From positions 414,535 through 478,534 of the forward strand of contig NZ_DS990133.1 of NCBI RefSeq assembly GCF_000187895.1: 64,000 bases of DNA, in the 5' to 3' direction. Origin of the DNA: Phocaeicola plebeius DSM 17135 (GTDB taxonomy: Bacteria; Bacteroidota; Bacteroidia; Bacteroidales; Bacteroidaceae). A program made the position numbers and the translations under genes. The notes under the pieces are model-generated. The model did not search any database and had not been told where the DNA came from. It saw only the letters and a list, made by a program, of their open reading frames with translations. This document shows positions 16,711 through 25,692 of this stretch, piece by piece (the stretch's first letter is position 1; each line of letters begins with the position of its first letter).

Positions 16711-19356
16711 ATGAGCGAAGATACTTTTGACAAGGACGAAAAAGAAATGGCAAACTTGCCCGAGAAAGAAGAACACTCTGACTACAAACCGGTATCGACC
16801 ACTGACGAGGCAGTAAAGCACCAGTTGAGTGGCATGTACCAGAACTGGTTTCTGGACTATGCTTCATACGTTATCCTGGAGCGTGCCGTACCGCATATCA
16901 ACGATGGATTGAAACCGGTGCAGCGACGCATTCTCCACTCCATGAAACGGCTGGACGACGGACGCTACAACAAGGTGGCCAACATTGTGGGACACACCAT
17001 GCAGTTCCACCCTCACGGAGATGCTTCTATCGGAGATGCCCTTGTACAATTGGGACAAAAGGACTTACTCATTGACTGCCAGGGAAACTGGGGTAACATC
17101 CTGACGGGCGACAGTGCGGCTGCTCCCCGTTACATCGAAGCCCGGCTTTCCAAGTTTGCGCTGGATGTGGTGTTCAACCCGAAAACGACCGAATGGCAGG
17201 CTTCCTATGACGGCAGAAACCGGGAGCCGGTCACACTGCCGGTCAAATTCCCGCTGCTACTGGCCCAGGGGGTAGAAGGTATTGCCGTGGGACTTTCCTC
17301 CAAGATTCTTCCACATAACTTCAATGAACTGTGCGATGCGGCCATCGCCTACCTGCACGGAGAAGACTTCCAGCTTTATCCGGATTTTCAGACAGGTGGT
17401 TCGATTGACGTATCACGCTACAACGACGGCGAGCGAGGAGGCGTAGTGCGCGTGCGTGCCAAAATCTCCAAGATTGACAACAAGACCCTTTGCATCAGTG
17501 AAATCCCTTATGGAAAGACTACGTCTTCGTTGATTGACTCTATCCTGAAAGCCATCGAGAAGGGAAAAATCAAGGTAAGAAAGGTGGACGACAACACGGC
17601 CGGAAAGGTAGAAATCTTAGTACACCTTACTCCTGGCGTATCGTCTGACAAGACACTGGATGCCTTGTATGCCTTTACTGACTGCGAGGTGAACATCTCG
17701 CCCAACTGCTGCGTCATCGACAACAAGAAACCGCATTTCCTTTCAGTGAGTAAGGTGCTGAAAAAATCGGTCGACAATACGCTGGCACTGTTACGCAAGG
17801 AACTGGAGATACAACGGGACGAAACACTGGAAACCCTGCACTTTGCTTCGCTGGAAAAAATCTTTATCGAGGAACGTATCTATAAAGACAAGCAGTTCGA
17901 ACAGGCTGACTCTATGGATGCAGCTTGTGAGCACATCGACGAACGCCTGACGCCTTACTATCCGCAGTTCGTACGCGAAGTGACCAAAGAAGATATTCTC
18001 CGCCTGATGGAAATCAAGATGGCACGTATCCTGAAGTTCAACAAGGACAAGGCAGATGAGTTCATCGCACGCCTGAAAGCGGAACTGGAAGAGATAGACA
18101 ATCACCTGGCGCACATCACGGAATATACCATCGACTGGTATCAACGCCTGAAAGAGAAGTATGGTAAAAACTTCCCGCGCCGCACGGAAATACGCAACTT
18201 CGATACCATCGTGGCTACCAAGGTGGCCGAAGCCAACGAAAAACTGTATATCAACCGTGAAGAAGGTTTCATCGGTACCGGACTGAAGAAAGACGAATAT
18301 GTATGCAACTGTTCTGACATCGACGATGTAATCATCTTCTACAAAGACGGTAAATACAAGATTGTCCGCGTGTCCGACAAATTGTTCGTCGGAAAGAACA
18401 TCTTGTACGTCAACGTATTCAAGAAAAACGACAAACGTACCATCTATAACGTCATCTACCGTGACGGAAAGGAAGGTTATTATTATATCAAACGTTTCAA
18501 TGTCACTTCCATCATTCGTGACAGAGAATATGACGTAACGCAGGGCACTCCAGGTTCTAAAATCGTGTACTTCACCGCCAATCCGAATGGAGAAGCAGAA
18601 GTCATCCGTGTAGTGCTGCGTCCTACGCCCCGCATTAAGAAGCCTACGTTTGAAAGAGATTTCAGTACCATCAACATCAAGGGAAAACAATCCATGGGTA
18701 ACTTGCTGACCAAGGCTGAGGTACACAAGATTTCCTTGAAACAGCGAGGGGGCTCTACGCTCGGAGGCAGAAAGGTGTGGTTCGACCACGATGTGCTCCG
18801 ACTCAACTACGATGGAAGAGGACAATACCTGGGAGAATTCCAAAGTGAAGACAGCATTTTAGTAGTACACAAGAACGGAGAATTCTATACTACCAACTTC
18901 GACCTGAGCAACCATTACGATCCGGATATTCTCTGTATCGAGAAATTCAATCCTGACAAGGTATGGACAGCCGTGCTCTACGATGCCGACCAGCAGAACT
19001 ATCCGTACCTGAAACGCTTCACCTTCGAAGCGACCACCAAAAAGCAGAATTTCCTGGGAGACAACAAACATACGCAACTTATCCTGCTGACCTGTCAGGT
19101 GTACCCGCGTATCCAGGTAGACTTTGGCGGACACGACAGCTTCCGCGAAGCACTCATTCTGGAAGCCAGCGACTTTGTAGGCGTGAAGAGCTTCAAGGCA
19201 AAGGGTAAGCGACTGACGACTTATACCGTCGGCCAGATTACGGAGCTGGAGCCAACCCGCATGCCGGAACCGGAGCCGGAAGAGCCTGAAAAGGAAGAAG
19301 AAGGCATGGAGGAAGATGACAGCCAGGAAGACGACGGACAAATGAAACTCTTTTAA
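16711..19356 (+). CDS. parC: DNA topoisomerase IV subunit A
   Basis: DNA-breaking/rejoining subunit of a type IIA topoisomerase, 881 aa; it would pair with ParE to separate daughter chromosomes. The winged-helix core holds the catalytic Tyr141 in AAAPRYIEARLS, preceded by the RRILHSM and MQFHPHGDASIGDAL segments around the quinolone-sensitive region. A coiled-coil gate follows (about 370-480), then the C-terminal blades. The C-terminus is acidic (EPEPEEPEKEEEGMEEDD...). ASYVILERAVP and the absence of clear gyrase-box repeats favour ParC over GyrA. No parE is in the window. First gene of a three-gene run. Confidence 0.93.
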   Translation: MSEDTFDKDEKEMANLPEKEEHSDYKPVSTTDEAVKHQLSGMYQNWFLDYASYVILERAVPHINDGLKPVQRRILHSMKRLDDGRYNKVANIVGHTMQFHPHGDASIGDALVQLGQKDLLIDCQGNWGNILTGDSAAAPRYIEARLSKFALDVVFNPKTTEWQASYDGRNREPVTLPVKFPLLLAQGVEGIAVGLSSKILPHNFNELCDAAIAYLHGEDFQLYPDFQTGGSIDVSRYNDGERGGVVRVRAKISKIDNKTLCISEIPYGKTTSSLIDSILKAIEKGKIKVRKVDDNTAGKVEILVHLTPGVSSDKTLDALYAFTDCEVNISPNCCVIDNKKPHFLSVSKVLKKSVDNTLALLRKELEIQRDETLETLHFASLEKIFIEERIYKDKQFEQADSMDAACEHIDERLTPYYPQFVREVTKEDILRLMEIKMARILKFNKDKADEFIARLKAELEEIDNHLAHITEYTIDWYQRLKEKYGKNFPRRTEIRNFDTIVATKVAEANEKLYINREEGFIGTGLKKDEYVCNCSDIDDVIIFYKDGKYKIVRVSDKLFVGKNILYVNVFKKNDKRTIYNVIYRDGKEGYYYIKRFNVTSIIRDREYDVTQGTPGSKIVYFTANPNGEAEVIRVVLRPTPRIKKPTFERDFSTINIKGKQSMGNLLTKAEVHKISLKQRGGSTLGGRKVWFDHDVLRLNYDGRGQYLGEFQSEDSILVVHKNGEFYTTNFDLSNHYDPDILCIEKFNPDKVWTAVLYDADQQNYPYLKRFTFEATTKKQNFLGDNKHTQLILLTCQVYPRIQVDFGGHDSFREALILEASDFVGVKSFKAKGKRLTTYTVGQITELEPTRMPEPEPEEPEKEEEGMEEDDSQEDDGQMKLF

Positions 19357-19362
19357 AACCGT

Positions 19363-20211
19363 ATGAAACTACGAATTTACCTTATACTTTGCGCATGCTG
19401 GGCTGCTTTTTCGCTTCAGGCACAAGAAGACAGCCTGCGTGCCACACGTTACGTAATGCGCTCCGTACTCTATGGAGCGGGAATGAGCAACGTGCTCGAT
19501 ACATATCTTTCTCCCTTGGAATACAAAGGGCCGGAGATTCGTATCCTTCGCGAAAACATGCGTATGACCCGGTTAATGAACGGAAACGTTTCGGCCCAAA
19601 ATCTGTTGCAGGCCAATGTATCGTACACGCATAATCCGAGCCAGACCGCCAATATGTATGCCGGACTCGTAAACTGGACCTATGCACTGCACTATCAGTT
19701 TCGTCTGAACGAGCAACTGAAACTGCTGGCAGGTCCGATGATTGACCTGAACGGAGGATTCGTGTACAACACACGCAATTCCAACAATCCGGCACAGGCA
19801 AAAGCATACGGAAGTGTAGGTATATCCGGAATGGCCATCTACAAGTTCCGTATCGGAAACTATCCGCTGGTGGTACGTTATCAGGCCAATCTTCCGCTGT
19901 TGGGAGCCATGTTCTCTCCTGAATTCGGACAGTCATACTACGAAATGTTTTCCTTGGGACACAAAGGAAAGAACGTGCTGTTTACTTCGCTTCACAACAA
20001 CCCGTCGCTCCGACAGATGCTGACGCTTGATTTCCCTATCCGGAAAGTCACCATGCGCGTGGGATACATCTGCGACCTCCAGCAAGCGAAAGTCAACCAC
20101 CTGAAATACCATACTTATTCACACGATTTTATGATTGGCATCGTGAAAAACTTCTATCTGCTGAAAGGAAAGAACCGTATTTCCATGCCTTCAAACGTTA
20201 CGCCTTATTGA
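19363..20211 (+). CDS. DUF3316-family secreted protein
   Basis: Protein of 282 aa with a signal peptide (cleavage after LQA, about residue 20) and mostly beta-strand content. Aromatic-alternating segments (ANVSYTHNPSQTANMYAGLVNW, LHYQFRLN, LLAGPMIDLNGGFVYNT) suggest a small outer-membrane beta-barrel. I recognise it as the DUF3316 family of Bacteroidetes, whose function is not known to me. It starts 6 bp after parC and ends 1 bp before the S41 protease start, so all three are likely co-transcribed. Confidence 0.75.
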   Translation: MKLRIYLILCACWAAFSLQAQEDSLRATRYVMRSVLYGAGMSNVLDTYLSPLEYKGPEIRILRENMRMTRLMNGNVSAQNLLQANVSYTHNPSQTANMYAGLVNWTYALHYQFRLNEQLKLLAGPMIDLNGGFVYNTRNSNNPAQAKAYGSVGISGMAIYKFRIGNYPLVVRYQANLPLLGAMFSPEFGQSYYEMFSLGHKGKNVLFTSLHNNPSLRQMLTLDFPIRKVTMRVGYICDLQQAKVNHLKYHTYSHDFMIGIVKNFYLLKGKNRISMPSNVTPY

Positions 20212-20212
20212 T

Positions 20213-21238
20213 ATGAAACGGATTTATCATTGCTACTTATATAGCCTTCTGCTGACATTGTCCTGCTTCACATTCTCTTCCTGCATACGTGAAGACATTC
20301 AGGGTAATTCTCCGGAAGCCAACTTTGAATCGCTCTGGAAAATCATCGATGAGCAATATTGTTTTTTGGACTATAAGCACGAGACGTATGGACTGGACTG
20401 GGATGAAGTACATACCCGCTATGCCAAGCGGATTTCTTCCTCCATGAGTTGGGAGTCACTTTTCGAAGTTTTGTCGGAAATGGTCAATGAATTAAGAGAC
20501 GGACACGTCAACCTGAGCAGTTCATTGGGTACATCGCAATACCGGGAATGGTTCGATGCTTATCCGCGGAATTTCAGCGACAGCATCCAGAGCAACTACC
20601 TGAAAAAGGATTACATCATTACCTCCGGACTGACCTACCAGATTCTGGAAAATAACATCGGTTACATCTATTGTGAAAGTTTCTCCGACGGTATCGGCGA
20701 CGGAAACCTGGACCAGATGCTGAAGAAACTGGAGATTTGTGACGGACTGATTATCGACGTACGCAATAACGGAGGAGGCAACCTGACTACAGCACAGAAA
20801 CTGGCCGCACGGTTTACAAATGAGAAAGTACTGGTCGGCTACATCCGTCATAAAACAGGTCCGGGGCATAATGATTTCTCGGACCCTGAACCTGTATATC
20901 AGGAACCATCCAACAGTATCCGCTGGCAGAAAAAGGCCGTGGTATTAACCAATCGCCGTTCTTACAGTGCCACAAACGACTTTGTGAATACCATGCGTCA
21001 ATTCCCCAATGTAACTACCATGGGAGATACCACCGGAGGAGGATCTGGTCTCCCCTTCAGCTCGGAAATTCCCAACGGATGGTCCATCCGTTTCTCTGCC
21101 AGCCCGATGTTCGACCCGGACATGAACCAATTGGAATTCGGTATCGAACCAGACGTGAAAGTAGATATGACCAGCGAAGATATGCAGCAAGGAAAGGACA
21201 CCATCATCGAGACCGCTATCAAAAAACTAAAGAATTAA
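20213..21238 (+). CDS. S41-family (tail-specific type) protease lipoprotein
   Basis: Putative periplasmic or surface serine protease of 341 aa, anchored by a lipobox (FSSC, Cys24). It has an N-terminal helical region (about 35-110), then the S41 catalytic fold: GLIIDVRNNGGGNLTTAQKLA (about 178-198) and the nucleophile Ser252 in RSYSATNDFVNTM. The usual partner lysine is not obvious in the oxyanion segment, so catalysis by the Ser/Lys mechanism needs checking. A PDZ domain typical of CtpA is short or missing. It follows the DUF3316 gene by 1 bp. Confidence 0.88.
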   Translation: MKRIYHCYLYSLLLTLSCFTFSSCIREDIQGNSPEANFESLWKIIDEQYCFLDYKHETYGLDWDEVHTRYAKRISSSMSWESLFEVLSEMVNELRDGHVNLSSSLGTSQYREWFDAYPRNFSDSIQSNYLKKDYIITSGLTYQILENNIGYIYCESFSDGIGDGNLDQMLKKLEICDGLIIDVRNNGGGNLTTAQKLAARFTNEKVLVGYIRHKTGPGHNDFSDPEPVYQEPSNSIRWQKKAVVLTNRRSYSATNDFVNTMRQFPNVTTMGDTTGGGSGLPFSSEIPNGWSIRFSASPMFDPDMNQLEFGIEPDVKVDMTSEDMQQGKDTIIETAIKKLKN

Positions 21239-21247
21239 GGTGCAGTA

Positions 21248-21279
21248 TTTGGAGAATATGAAAATTCTTCCTATCTTTG
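21248..21279 (+). promoter_or_regulatory. Promoter of tRNA-Leu
   Basis: A -33 TTTG (21248-21251) and -7 TATCTTTG (21272-21279) separated by 20 bp, 32 bp before the tRNA. Confidence 0.65.
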
Positions 21280-21311
21280 TCCTCGCAAAACAGAAATACA
21301 TATTTCTGCAT

Positions 21312-21393
21312 GCGCCTGTGGCGTAATTGGTAGCCGCGCCAGACTTAGGATCTGGTGTCGTGAGACGTGTAGGTTCGAGTCCTATCAGGCGCA
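21312..21393 (+). tRNA. tRNA-Leu (anticodon UAG)
   Basis: Complete 82-nt cloverleaf. The acceptor stem GCGCCTG/CAGGCGC has discriminator A. The anticodon stem CCAGA/TCTGG encloses loop CTTAGGA. A long class II variable arm and T-loop GTTCGAGTC are present. The 3' CCA is not encoded. It decodes CUA and possibly other CUN leucine codons. Confidence 0.97.
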
Positions 21394-21400
21394 CACGAGA

Positions 21401-21447
21401 ATGGATTTAATAAAACCGAAAAAAAGGTTTATTAAATCCATTTTTAT
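21401..21447 (+). terminator. Terminator of tRNA-Leu
   Basis: Long inverted repeat (ATGGATTTAATAAAACC pairing with GGTTTATTAAATCCAT, one bulged base) with an A-rich loop and trailing T-run, 8 bp after the tRNA. Its position argues against starting the next gene at the in-frame ATG at 21401. Confidence 0.85.
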
Positions 21448-21466
21448 TTATGTTCCAATTACCACT

Positions 21467-22825
21467 ATGCAGACCAGTCGCACGCAGGACCTTACTTCAG
21501 GAAGCATCACACAAAGCATGCTCAACCTTGCCTATCCGCTTATTTTAGGAAACTTGCTCCAGCAAGGATACAATATTGCCGATACATTCATCATCGGAAG
21601 GACATTGGGCGCAAAAGCCTTAGCCGCTGTGGGGTCCTCATACACACTCATGGTCTTTATCACCTCCATCTTTATCGGATTATGCATGGGATGCAGCGCA
21701 TTGTTCTCCATGCGCTACGGAGCCAAGGATTATGAAAGCCTGAGACGTACGCAAGTTGCTTCCCTGCTGATTACAGGAACTTCCACACTGATTATATTCG
21801 CTTTCTCCTGCTACTATATACAAGATATTATCGCACTTATGCAAACCCCACAGGAGTTGCAGGATATGACCTACGACTACCTGAAAATCATTTTTATGGG
21901 AATCTGGTTTGTTTATCTTTATAATTACTATGCGTATCTCCTACGTGCATTGGGTAATTCACTGACTCCTCTCATTTATTTAGCCGTTTCCGTGGTATTA
22001 AACATCGTGCTGGATATATGGTTTATTGTGAAACTTCATTACGGAATAGAAGGAGCTGCGGCAGCGACCATCATTTCCCAGGCAGTTTCGGCCATTGGCT
22101 TATGCTTCTATTGCTGGAAAAAGGTTCCAGAAACCAGATTTTCCAGAAAGGATTTCAAGGTCAGCAGGCAGCTCCTGAAACAAGTCTTCTCATACGCTTC
22201 ACTGACCTGCATTCAGCAATCCGTCATGAATTTCGGTATACTCATGGTTCAAGGCCTTGTCAACAGCTTCGGCACAGCCGTCATGGCCGCTTTTACAGCA
22301 GCCGTAAAGATTGATTCGTTCGCCTATATGCCTGTACAAGATTTCGGGAACGCCTTCTCTACTTTCACTGCACAAAACTACGGAGCCGGCAAAAATGCCC
22401 GCATTCTGAAAGGTATAAAAAGTGCATTTGGAGTAACCACTCTCTTCTGCCTGCTTCTCTCATTGGCAATCTTCCTGTTTGCACCGCAACTGATGCAAAT
22501 CTTCATCTCTCCTGAAGAAACGGAAATTATCCGTATCGGTACTGAATACTTGCGGATAGAAGGCAGTTTTTACCTCGGTATTGGGTATTTATTTTTATGG
22601 TACGGATTCTACAGAGCCGTCTGCAAACCGGAAATGTCCATCATTTTAACGATTCTCTCTTTAGGAACCCGAGTGGTGTTGGCCTATGCACTGGCTGCCA
22701 TCCCTTCCATTGGTGTACACGGCATCTGGTGGTCAATCCCTATCGGATGGGCATTAGCCGATATATATGGCTGGATGTATTACTGGAGGAAGAAGAATAC
22801 TATGCTTTCCTTCCCTACCAAATAA
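21467..22825 (+). CDS. MATE-family efflux transporter (second copy)
   Basis: Inner-membrane multidrug/cation exporter of 452 aa with about twelve helices. It opens with the family pattern ITQSMLNLAYPLILGNLLQQGYNIADTFIIGRTLG. The second half holds the matching FGNAFSTFTAQNYGAGKNAR segment. The start at ATG 21467 is preferred because the upstream in-frame ATG lies inside the tRNA terminator hairpin. It is only distantly similar to the MATE protein at 8154. No clear TAnnTTTG box was found, so its promoter is uncertain. The substrate is unknown. Confidence 0.92.
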   Translation: MQTSRTQDLTSGSITQSMLNLAYPLILGNLLQQGYNIADTFIIGRTLGAKALAAVGSSYTLMVFITSIFIGLCMGCSALFSMRYGAKDYESLRRTQVASLLITGTSTLIIFAFSCYYIQDIIALMQTPQELQDMTYDYLKIIFMGIWFVYLYNYYAYLLRALGNSLTPLIYLAVSVVLNIVLDIWFIVKLHYGIEGAAAATIISQAVSAIGLCFYCWKKVPETRFSRKDFKVSRQLLKQVFSYASLTCIQQSVMNFGILMVQGLVNSFGTAVMAAFTAAVKIDSFAYMPVQDFGNAFSTFTAQNYGAGKNARILKGIKSAFGVTTLFCLLLSLAIFLFAPQLMQIFISPEETEIIRIGTEYLRIEGSFYLGIGYLFLWYGFYRAVCKPEMSIILTILSLGTRVVLAYALAAIPSIGVHGIWWSIPIGWALADIYGWMYYWRKKNTMLSFPTK

Positions 22826-22982
22826 AGATATAACTTTATATCCATCTTTCTATCACTGAAAATAGTATATCCTCGTATCAACATCGGGAGCTACACGCAA
22901 ATAGTCAGCCCCGATACTCCTGCCATCTCTACTCTTCAGCCAAGTATCATCCAACTCAAACTAACACATAGAATAGATACAC

Positions 22983-23018
22983 AAAAAAAGGCCGCCTCAT
23001 AAGAGACAGCCTTTTTTC
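22983..23018. terminator. Bidirectional terminator, MATE / exb operon
   Basis: An A-run, an imperfect stem (GGCcGcCTC / GAGaCaGCC) and a T-run lie symmetrically between convergent genes. It would work from both sides and most clearly ends the exbD transcript. Confidence 0.75.
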
Positions 23019-23033
23019 ATATTTATAAAACTA

Positions 23034-23498
23034 TTACTGACGCTGAGTAGCTGAATAGTTAATCTTCAGTGCGTATGCCTGACGAAGAGCCTGTTTTACT
23101 TCTGTTACGATACCCATCTTGGTTTTTGCATCCACCTTCAGGGAAACAGTCATAAACGGTTTATCTTCCTCTTTCATGTTTTCACGTTCCTGATAGATGT
23201 AGTCCTGAACTTCTGAAGATTCAGCGAATTTATCGTTCAACTGAATACGGTCGGTAGTACCCATCTTTTTCTGGAACTCCGGCATCGGTTTACCGATGTA
23301 GATGAAAGACACCAAAGATTTCTTTTCCAATTTTTCCAACTCTGTAGCCTGAGGAACCTTGAACTGAACCTTCAATGTAACTTCACGCATGGTTGTTACA
23401 ATCATGAAGAAGAACAACATGGTAAAGATAAGGTCAGGCAAAGAAGAGGTATTCAACTCCGGCATGCCACGCTTACCAGTCTTATTAAATTTTCCCAT
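23034..23498 (-). CDS. exbD: ExbD/TolR-family proton-channel subunit
   Basis: Inner-membrane partner of ExbB that helps convert the proton gradient into TonB movement. It has 154 aa: a cytoplasmic N-terminus, one transmembrane helix (about 18-38; LPDLIFTMLFFFMIV) with the essential Asp22, and a periplasmic domain. Last gene of a four-gene run. Its stop is followed by a strong hairpin. It lies 2 bp after a second, longer exbD, so two non-identical ExbD chains are made from one transcript. Confidence 0.92.
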   Translation of the reverse strand: MGKFNKTGKRGMPELNTSSLPDLIFTMLFFFMIVTTMREVTLKVQFKVPQATELEKLEKKSLVSFIYIGKPMPEFQKKMGTTDRIQLNDKFAESSEVQDYIYQERENMKEEDKPFMTVSLKVDAKTKMGIVTEVKQALRQAYALKINYSATQRQ

Positions 23499-23500
23499 GA

Positions 23501-24088
23501 TTATTTTCCTCCATATTTTTTAGGTTCTGCTTCAGAAATCTTCTGCGGATAATAGTCTGTGATAGCTTTCTGTTCATCTTCAGAACATTCAGCGAATGTT
23601 TTGCCGAACTGAGACTGAGCCAATTCGTTACGCAACTCATTGTAAGCTGCTACCAATTCGTTCTGAACCTGAATATAAGCATCGTAGCTAGTACCCACGT
23701 CATTCTGTACAGAGATTACATGCTTTTCTGTAATCATTACGTCACCGAAGAACGGAAGATGTTTTGCATGCTTTTCAGGCAAGTTCTCATCGTTATTCGG
23801 ATTGGCAATGAATTCTTTTGCCTTTTGTCTCAACTGTCTGATATCAGACCATTCTCCACCAACCATCAACTGGTCGTCTTTGTTCAAACGAACCTGAAGA
23901 ACGTTTCTTTCCTTTACAATAATATCATCTTTCTGCTCCTTGTTTTCAGGCGGAGGCGGCAAACGTCTCGCCAAACCACGGTCAGTATCCATTGATGTTG
24001 TAATAAGGAAGAAAATAAGCAACATGAAGGCAATATCGGCCGTAGAACTTGAGTTAATTCCGGGCACTGATCTTTTCTTTTTTGCCAT
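23501..24088 (-). CDS. exbD: ExbD/TolR-family proton-channel subunit (longer paralogue)
   Basis: ExbD-type protein of 195 aa. The transmembrane helix (about 15-32; STADIAFMLLIFFLITT) carries the conserved Asp18. A periplasmic segment begins RRLPPPPENKEQKDD, a proline-rich stretch often seen in Bacteroidetes members. The C-terminal half is longer than in E. coli ExbD and includes an additional acidic region around the QSQFGKTFAECSEDEQKAITDYYP segment. Neighbours: a small membrane protein upstream by 42 bp and the shorter exbD downstream by 2 bp. Confidence 0.92.
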   Translation of the reverse strand: MAKKKRSVPGINSSSTADIAFMLLIFFLITTSMDTDRGLARRLPPPPENKEQKDDIIVKERNVLQVRLNKDDQLMVGGEWSDIRQLRQKAKEFIANPNNDENLPEKHAKHLPFFGDVMITEKHVISVQNDVGTSYDAYIQVQNELVAAYNELRNELAQSQFGKTFAECSEDEQKAITDYYPQKISEAEPKKYGGK

Positions 24089-24130
24089 TTGACTTACTCC
24101 TTATATTTTAATTAAACTTCAATGATGATA

Positions 24131-24595
24131 TTATTTCTTCAAAATTCCAGACAAGTTAATCAATGTACCGATAGCAGCTAAGCCGAACAATACATAAGTA
24201 GAGTACAGCAACATGTCTGTTACCTTCAACATGGTTACATTGGTATATTCTGTACCACCACCCATAATTACAGTTTCAGAAGAACCGATATTATAAGTAA
24301 CGATCAGCAATACGATTAAAAGAATCAGTCCGATCAAAGACTTGATAGCACCTTTCGGATTGTCTTTCAAAGCTCCACCAAACTGTGCGATAGCTCCTAC
24401 GAGTGTAGCAACCACAGTTACCGCAAACATACCGTACATCAGGTACATCAGGGCCTGTGTATAAGCCGGTTCAACCAAACCAGCTGCATTTGTTTCGCTG
24501 TATCCTACTCCGTAGAACATGCCCAACACTACCAAGATCAGTGCGATGCATACATAGAATACGTAGTATGATACTTTGTATGATAATTTAGCCAT
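24131..24595 (-). CDS. Small four-helix membrane protein of the exb operon
   Basis: Hydrophobic protein of 154 aa with about four predicted transmembrane helices (roughly 10-28, 48-70, 85-103 and 130-150) and a short glycine-rich loop (VIMGGGTEYTNV). I cannot name its family. It lies between the exbB-like gene (8 bp upstream) and the two exbD genes, so it is probably an accessory subunit or assembly factor of the TonB motor. No signal peptide or lipobox was seen. Confidence 0.75.
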   Translation of the reverse strand: MAKLSYKVSYYVFYVCIALILVVLGMFYGVGYSETNAAGLVEPAYTQALMYLMYGMFAVTVVATLVGAIAQFGGALKDNPKGAIKSLIGLILLIVLLIVTYNIGSSETVIMGGGTEYTNVTMLKVTDMLLYSTYVLFGLAAIGTLINLSGILKK

Positions 24596-24603
24596 TGTTC
24601 TTA

Positions 24604-25404
24604 TTATTTTTTGTATTTCAAGTTGTACTTCATGATCATATCAAGCAATGTGATAGAAGAATCTTCCATCTGGCTTGTAATAGCTTCAATCTTAGACAAG
24701 ATATAGTTATAGAATACCTGAAGAATCAAAGCAACGATCAAACCGAAGATAGTAGTAATCAAGGCCACTTTCATACCACCTGCTACAACTGTCGGAGAAA
24801 TATCACCAGCCTGCTGGATTTGGTCGAACGCCATAACCATACCGATTACAGTACCCAAGAATCCCAAAGACGGAGCCATAGCGATGAACAATGTGATCCA
24901 AGAGCATCCTTTTTCAAGGTAACCAGCCTGAACACCACCGTAAGAAACAACTGAACGTTCAACTACGTCCAAACCTTCGTCGATTCTCATCAAACCCTGA
25001 TAGCAGATAGAAGCAACAGGACCACGAGTGTTACGGCAGATTGTCTTAGCACCTTCTACATCACCTTTTTCCAAAGCAGCTTCAATTTTAGCCATCAATT
25101 TCTTCACGTCAACTTCAGCCAAGCTCAAGTAAATAATACGTTCAATACAGAAAGCCAAACCAAGTACCAATGCGATAGCAACCAAAGACATGAAGCCTGC
25201 GTCACCTTCGATAAACTTAGTCTTTAATTCTTTGTGCAAACCACCTTCTTCAACAACTGCAGGTGCTGCTGCTTCATCAGCTGCTGCTACTTGTTCTGTC
25301 TGAGCCGGAGCTGCTGTAGCTGTAGAATCCTGAGCCATAGCTGTCTGAGTCATTCCAAATGAGAGGACTCCCATCACTGCAAGAATTGCAAATAACTTTT
25401 TCAT
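24604..25404 (-). CDS. exbB: ExbB/TolQ/MotA-family proton-channel protein
   Basis: Core of the TonB motor, 266 aa. An N-terminal signal-like helix (ending TAMAQ) is followed by an alanine/proline/glutamate-rich linker and the three-helix MotA/TolQ/ExbB domain. The signature GTVIGMVMAFDQIQQAGDISPTVVAGGMKVALITTIFGLIVALI spans roughly 175-230. A long N-terminal extension compared with E. coli ExbB is usual in this phylum. First gene of the exb run. Its start is only 62 bp below tRNA-Ser on the same strand with no hairpin between, so it may be read from the tRNA promoter. Confidence 0.93.
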   Translation of the reverse strand: MKKLFAILAVMGVLSFGMTQTAMAQDSTATAAPAQTEQVAAADEAAAPAVVEEGGLHKELKTKFIEGDAGFMSLVAIALVLGLAFCIERIIYLSLAEVDVKKLMAKIEAALEKGDVEGAKTICRNTRGPVASICYQGLMRIDEGLDVVERSVVSYGGVQAGYLEKGCSWITLFIAMAPSLGFLGTVIGMVMAFDQIQQAGDISPTVVAGGMKVALITTIFGLIVALILQVFYNYILSKIEAITSQMEDSSITLLDMIMKYNLKYKK

Positions 25405-25466
25405 TGTGTGTCTAATTTTTAAGATTAATTAATTAATAGTTTGTTAATTGTTTTTCTCTTTTTTCG

Positions 25467-25554
25467 CGGAGAGAACGGGATTCGAACCCGTGATACGCTT
25501 TTGGCGTATACACGCTTTCCAGGCGTGCCTCTTCAACCACTCGAGCACCTCTCC
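25467..25554 (-). tRNA. tRNA-Ser (anticodon GGA)
   Basis: Complete 88-nt cloverleaf on the minus strand. The acceptor stem is GGAGAGG/TCTCTCC with discriminator G. The anticodon stem CACGC/GCGTG encloses loop CTGGAAA. A long variable arm forms from TATACGC/GCGTATC, and the T-loop is GTTCGAATC. CCA is not encoded. It decodes UCC and UCU. Confidence 0.97.
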
Positions 25555-25615
25555 TTTTTACCATCAGTCGGGGAGATATTTCAGTTATTTTTATACCCCG
25601 CGCTGATTTCAGTCA

Positions 25616-25623
25616 CAAATGTA
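25616..25623 (-). promoter_or_regulatory. Bacteroidetes -7 box for tRNA-Ser
   Basis: Reads TACATTTG on the minus strand (TAnnTTTG), about 61 bp before the tRNA 5' end. Confidence 0.4.
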
Positions 25624-25692
25624 TTCTTTTTTTTCGTCTTACATAACATCAAGCCTGCAAAAGTTTATTTTTGAAGTCGAAATTAATAAACT

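Noticed and set aside
21312..21466. tRNA-Leu as integration site of a mobile element
   Set aside because: The tRNA is followed by its own terminator and a normal MATE gene; no integrase and no repeated tRNA 3' end was found.
21401..21466. Longer N-terminus for the second MATE protein
   Set aside because: The added 22 codons lie in the tRNA terminator hairpin and do not resemble a MATE N-terminus.
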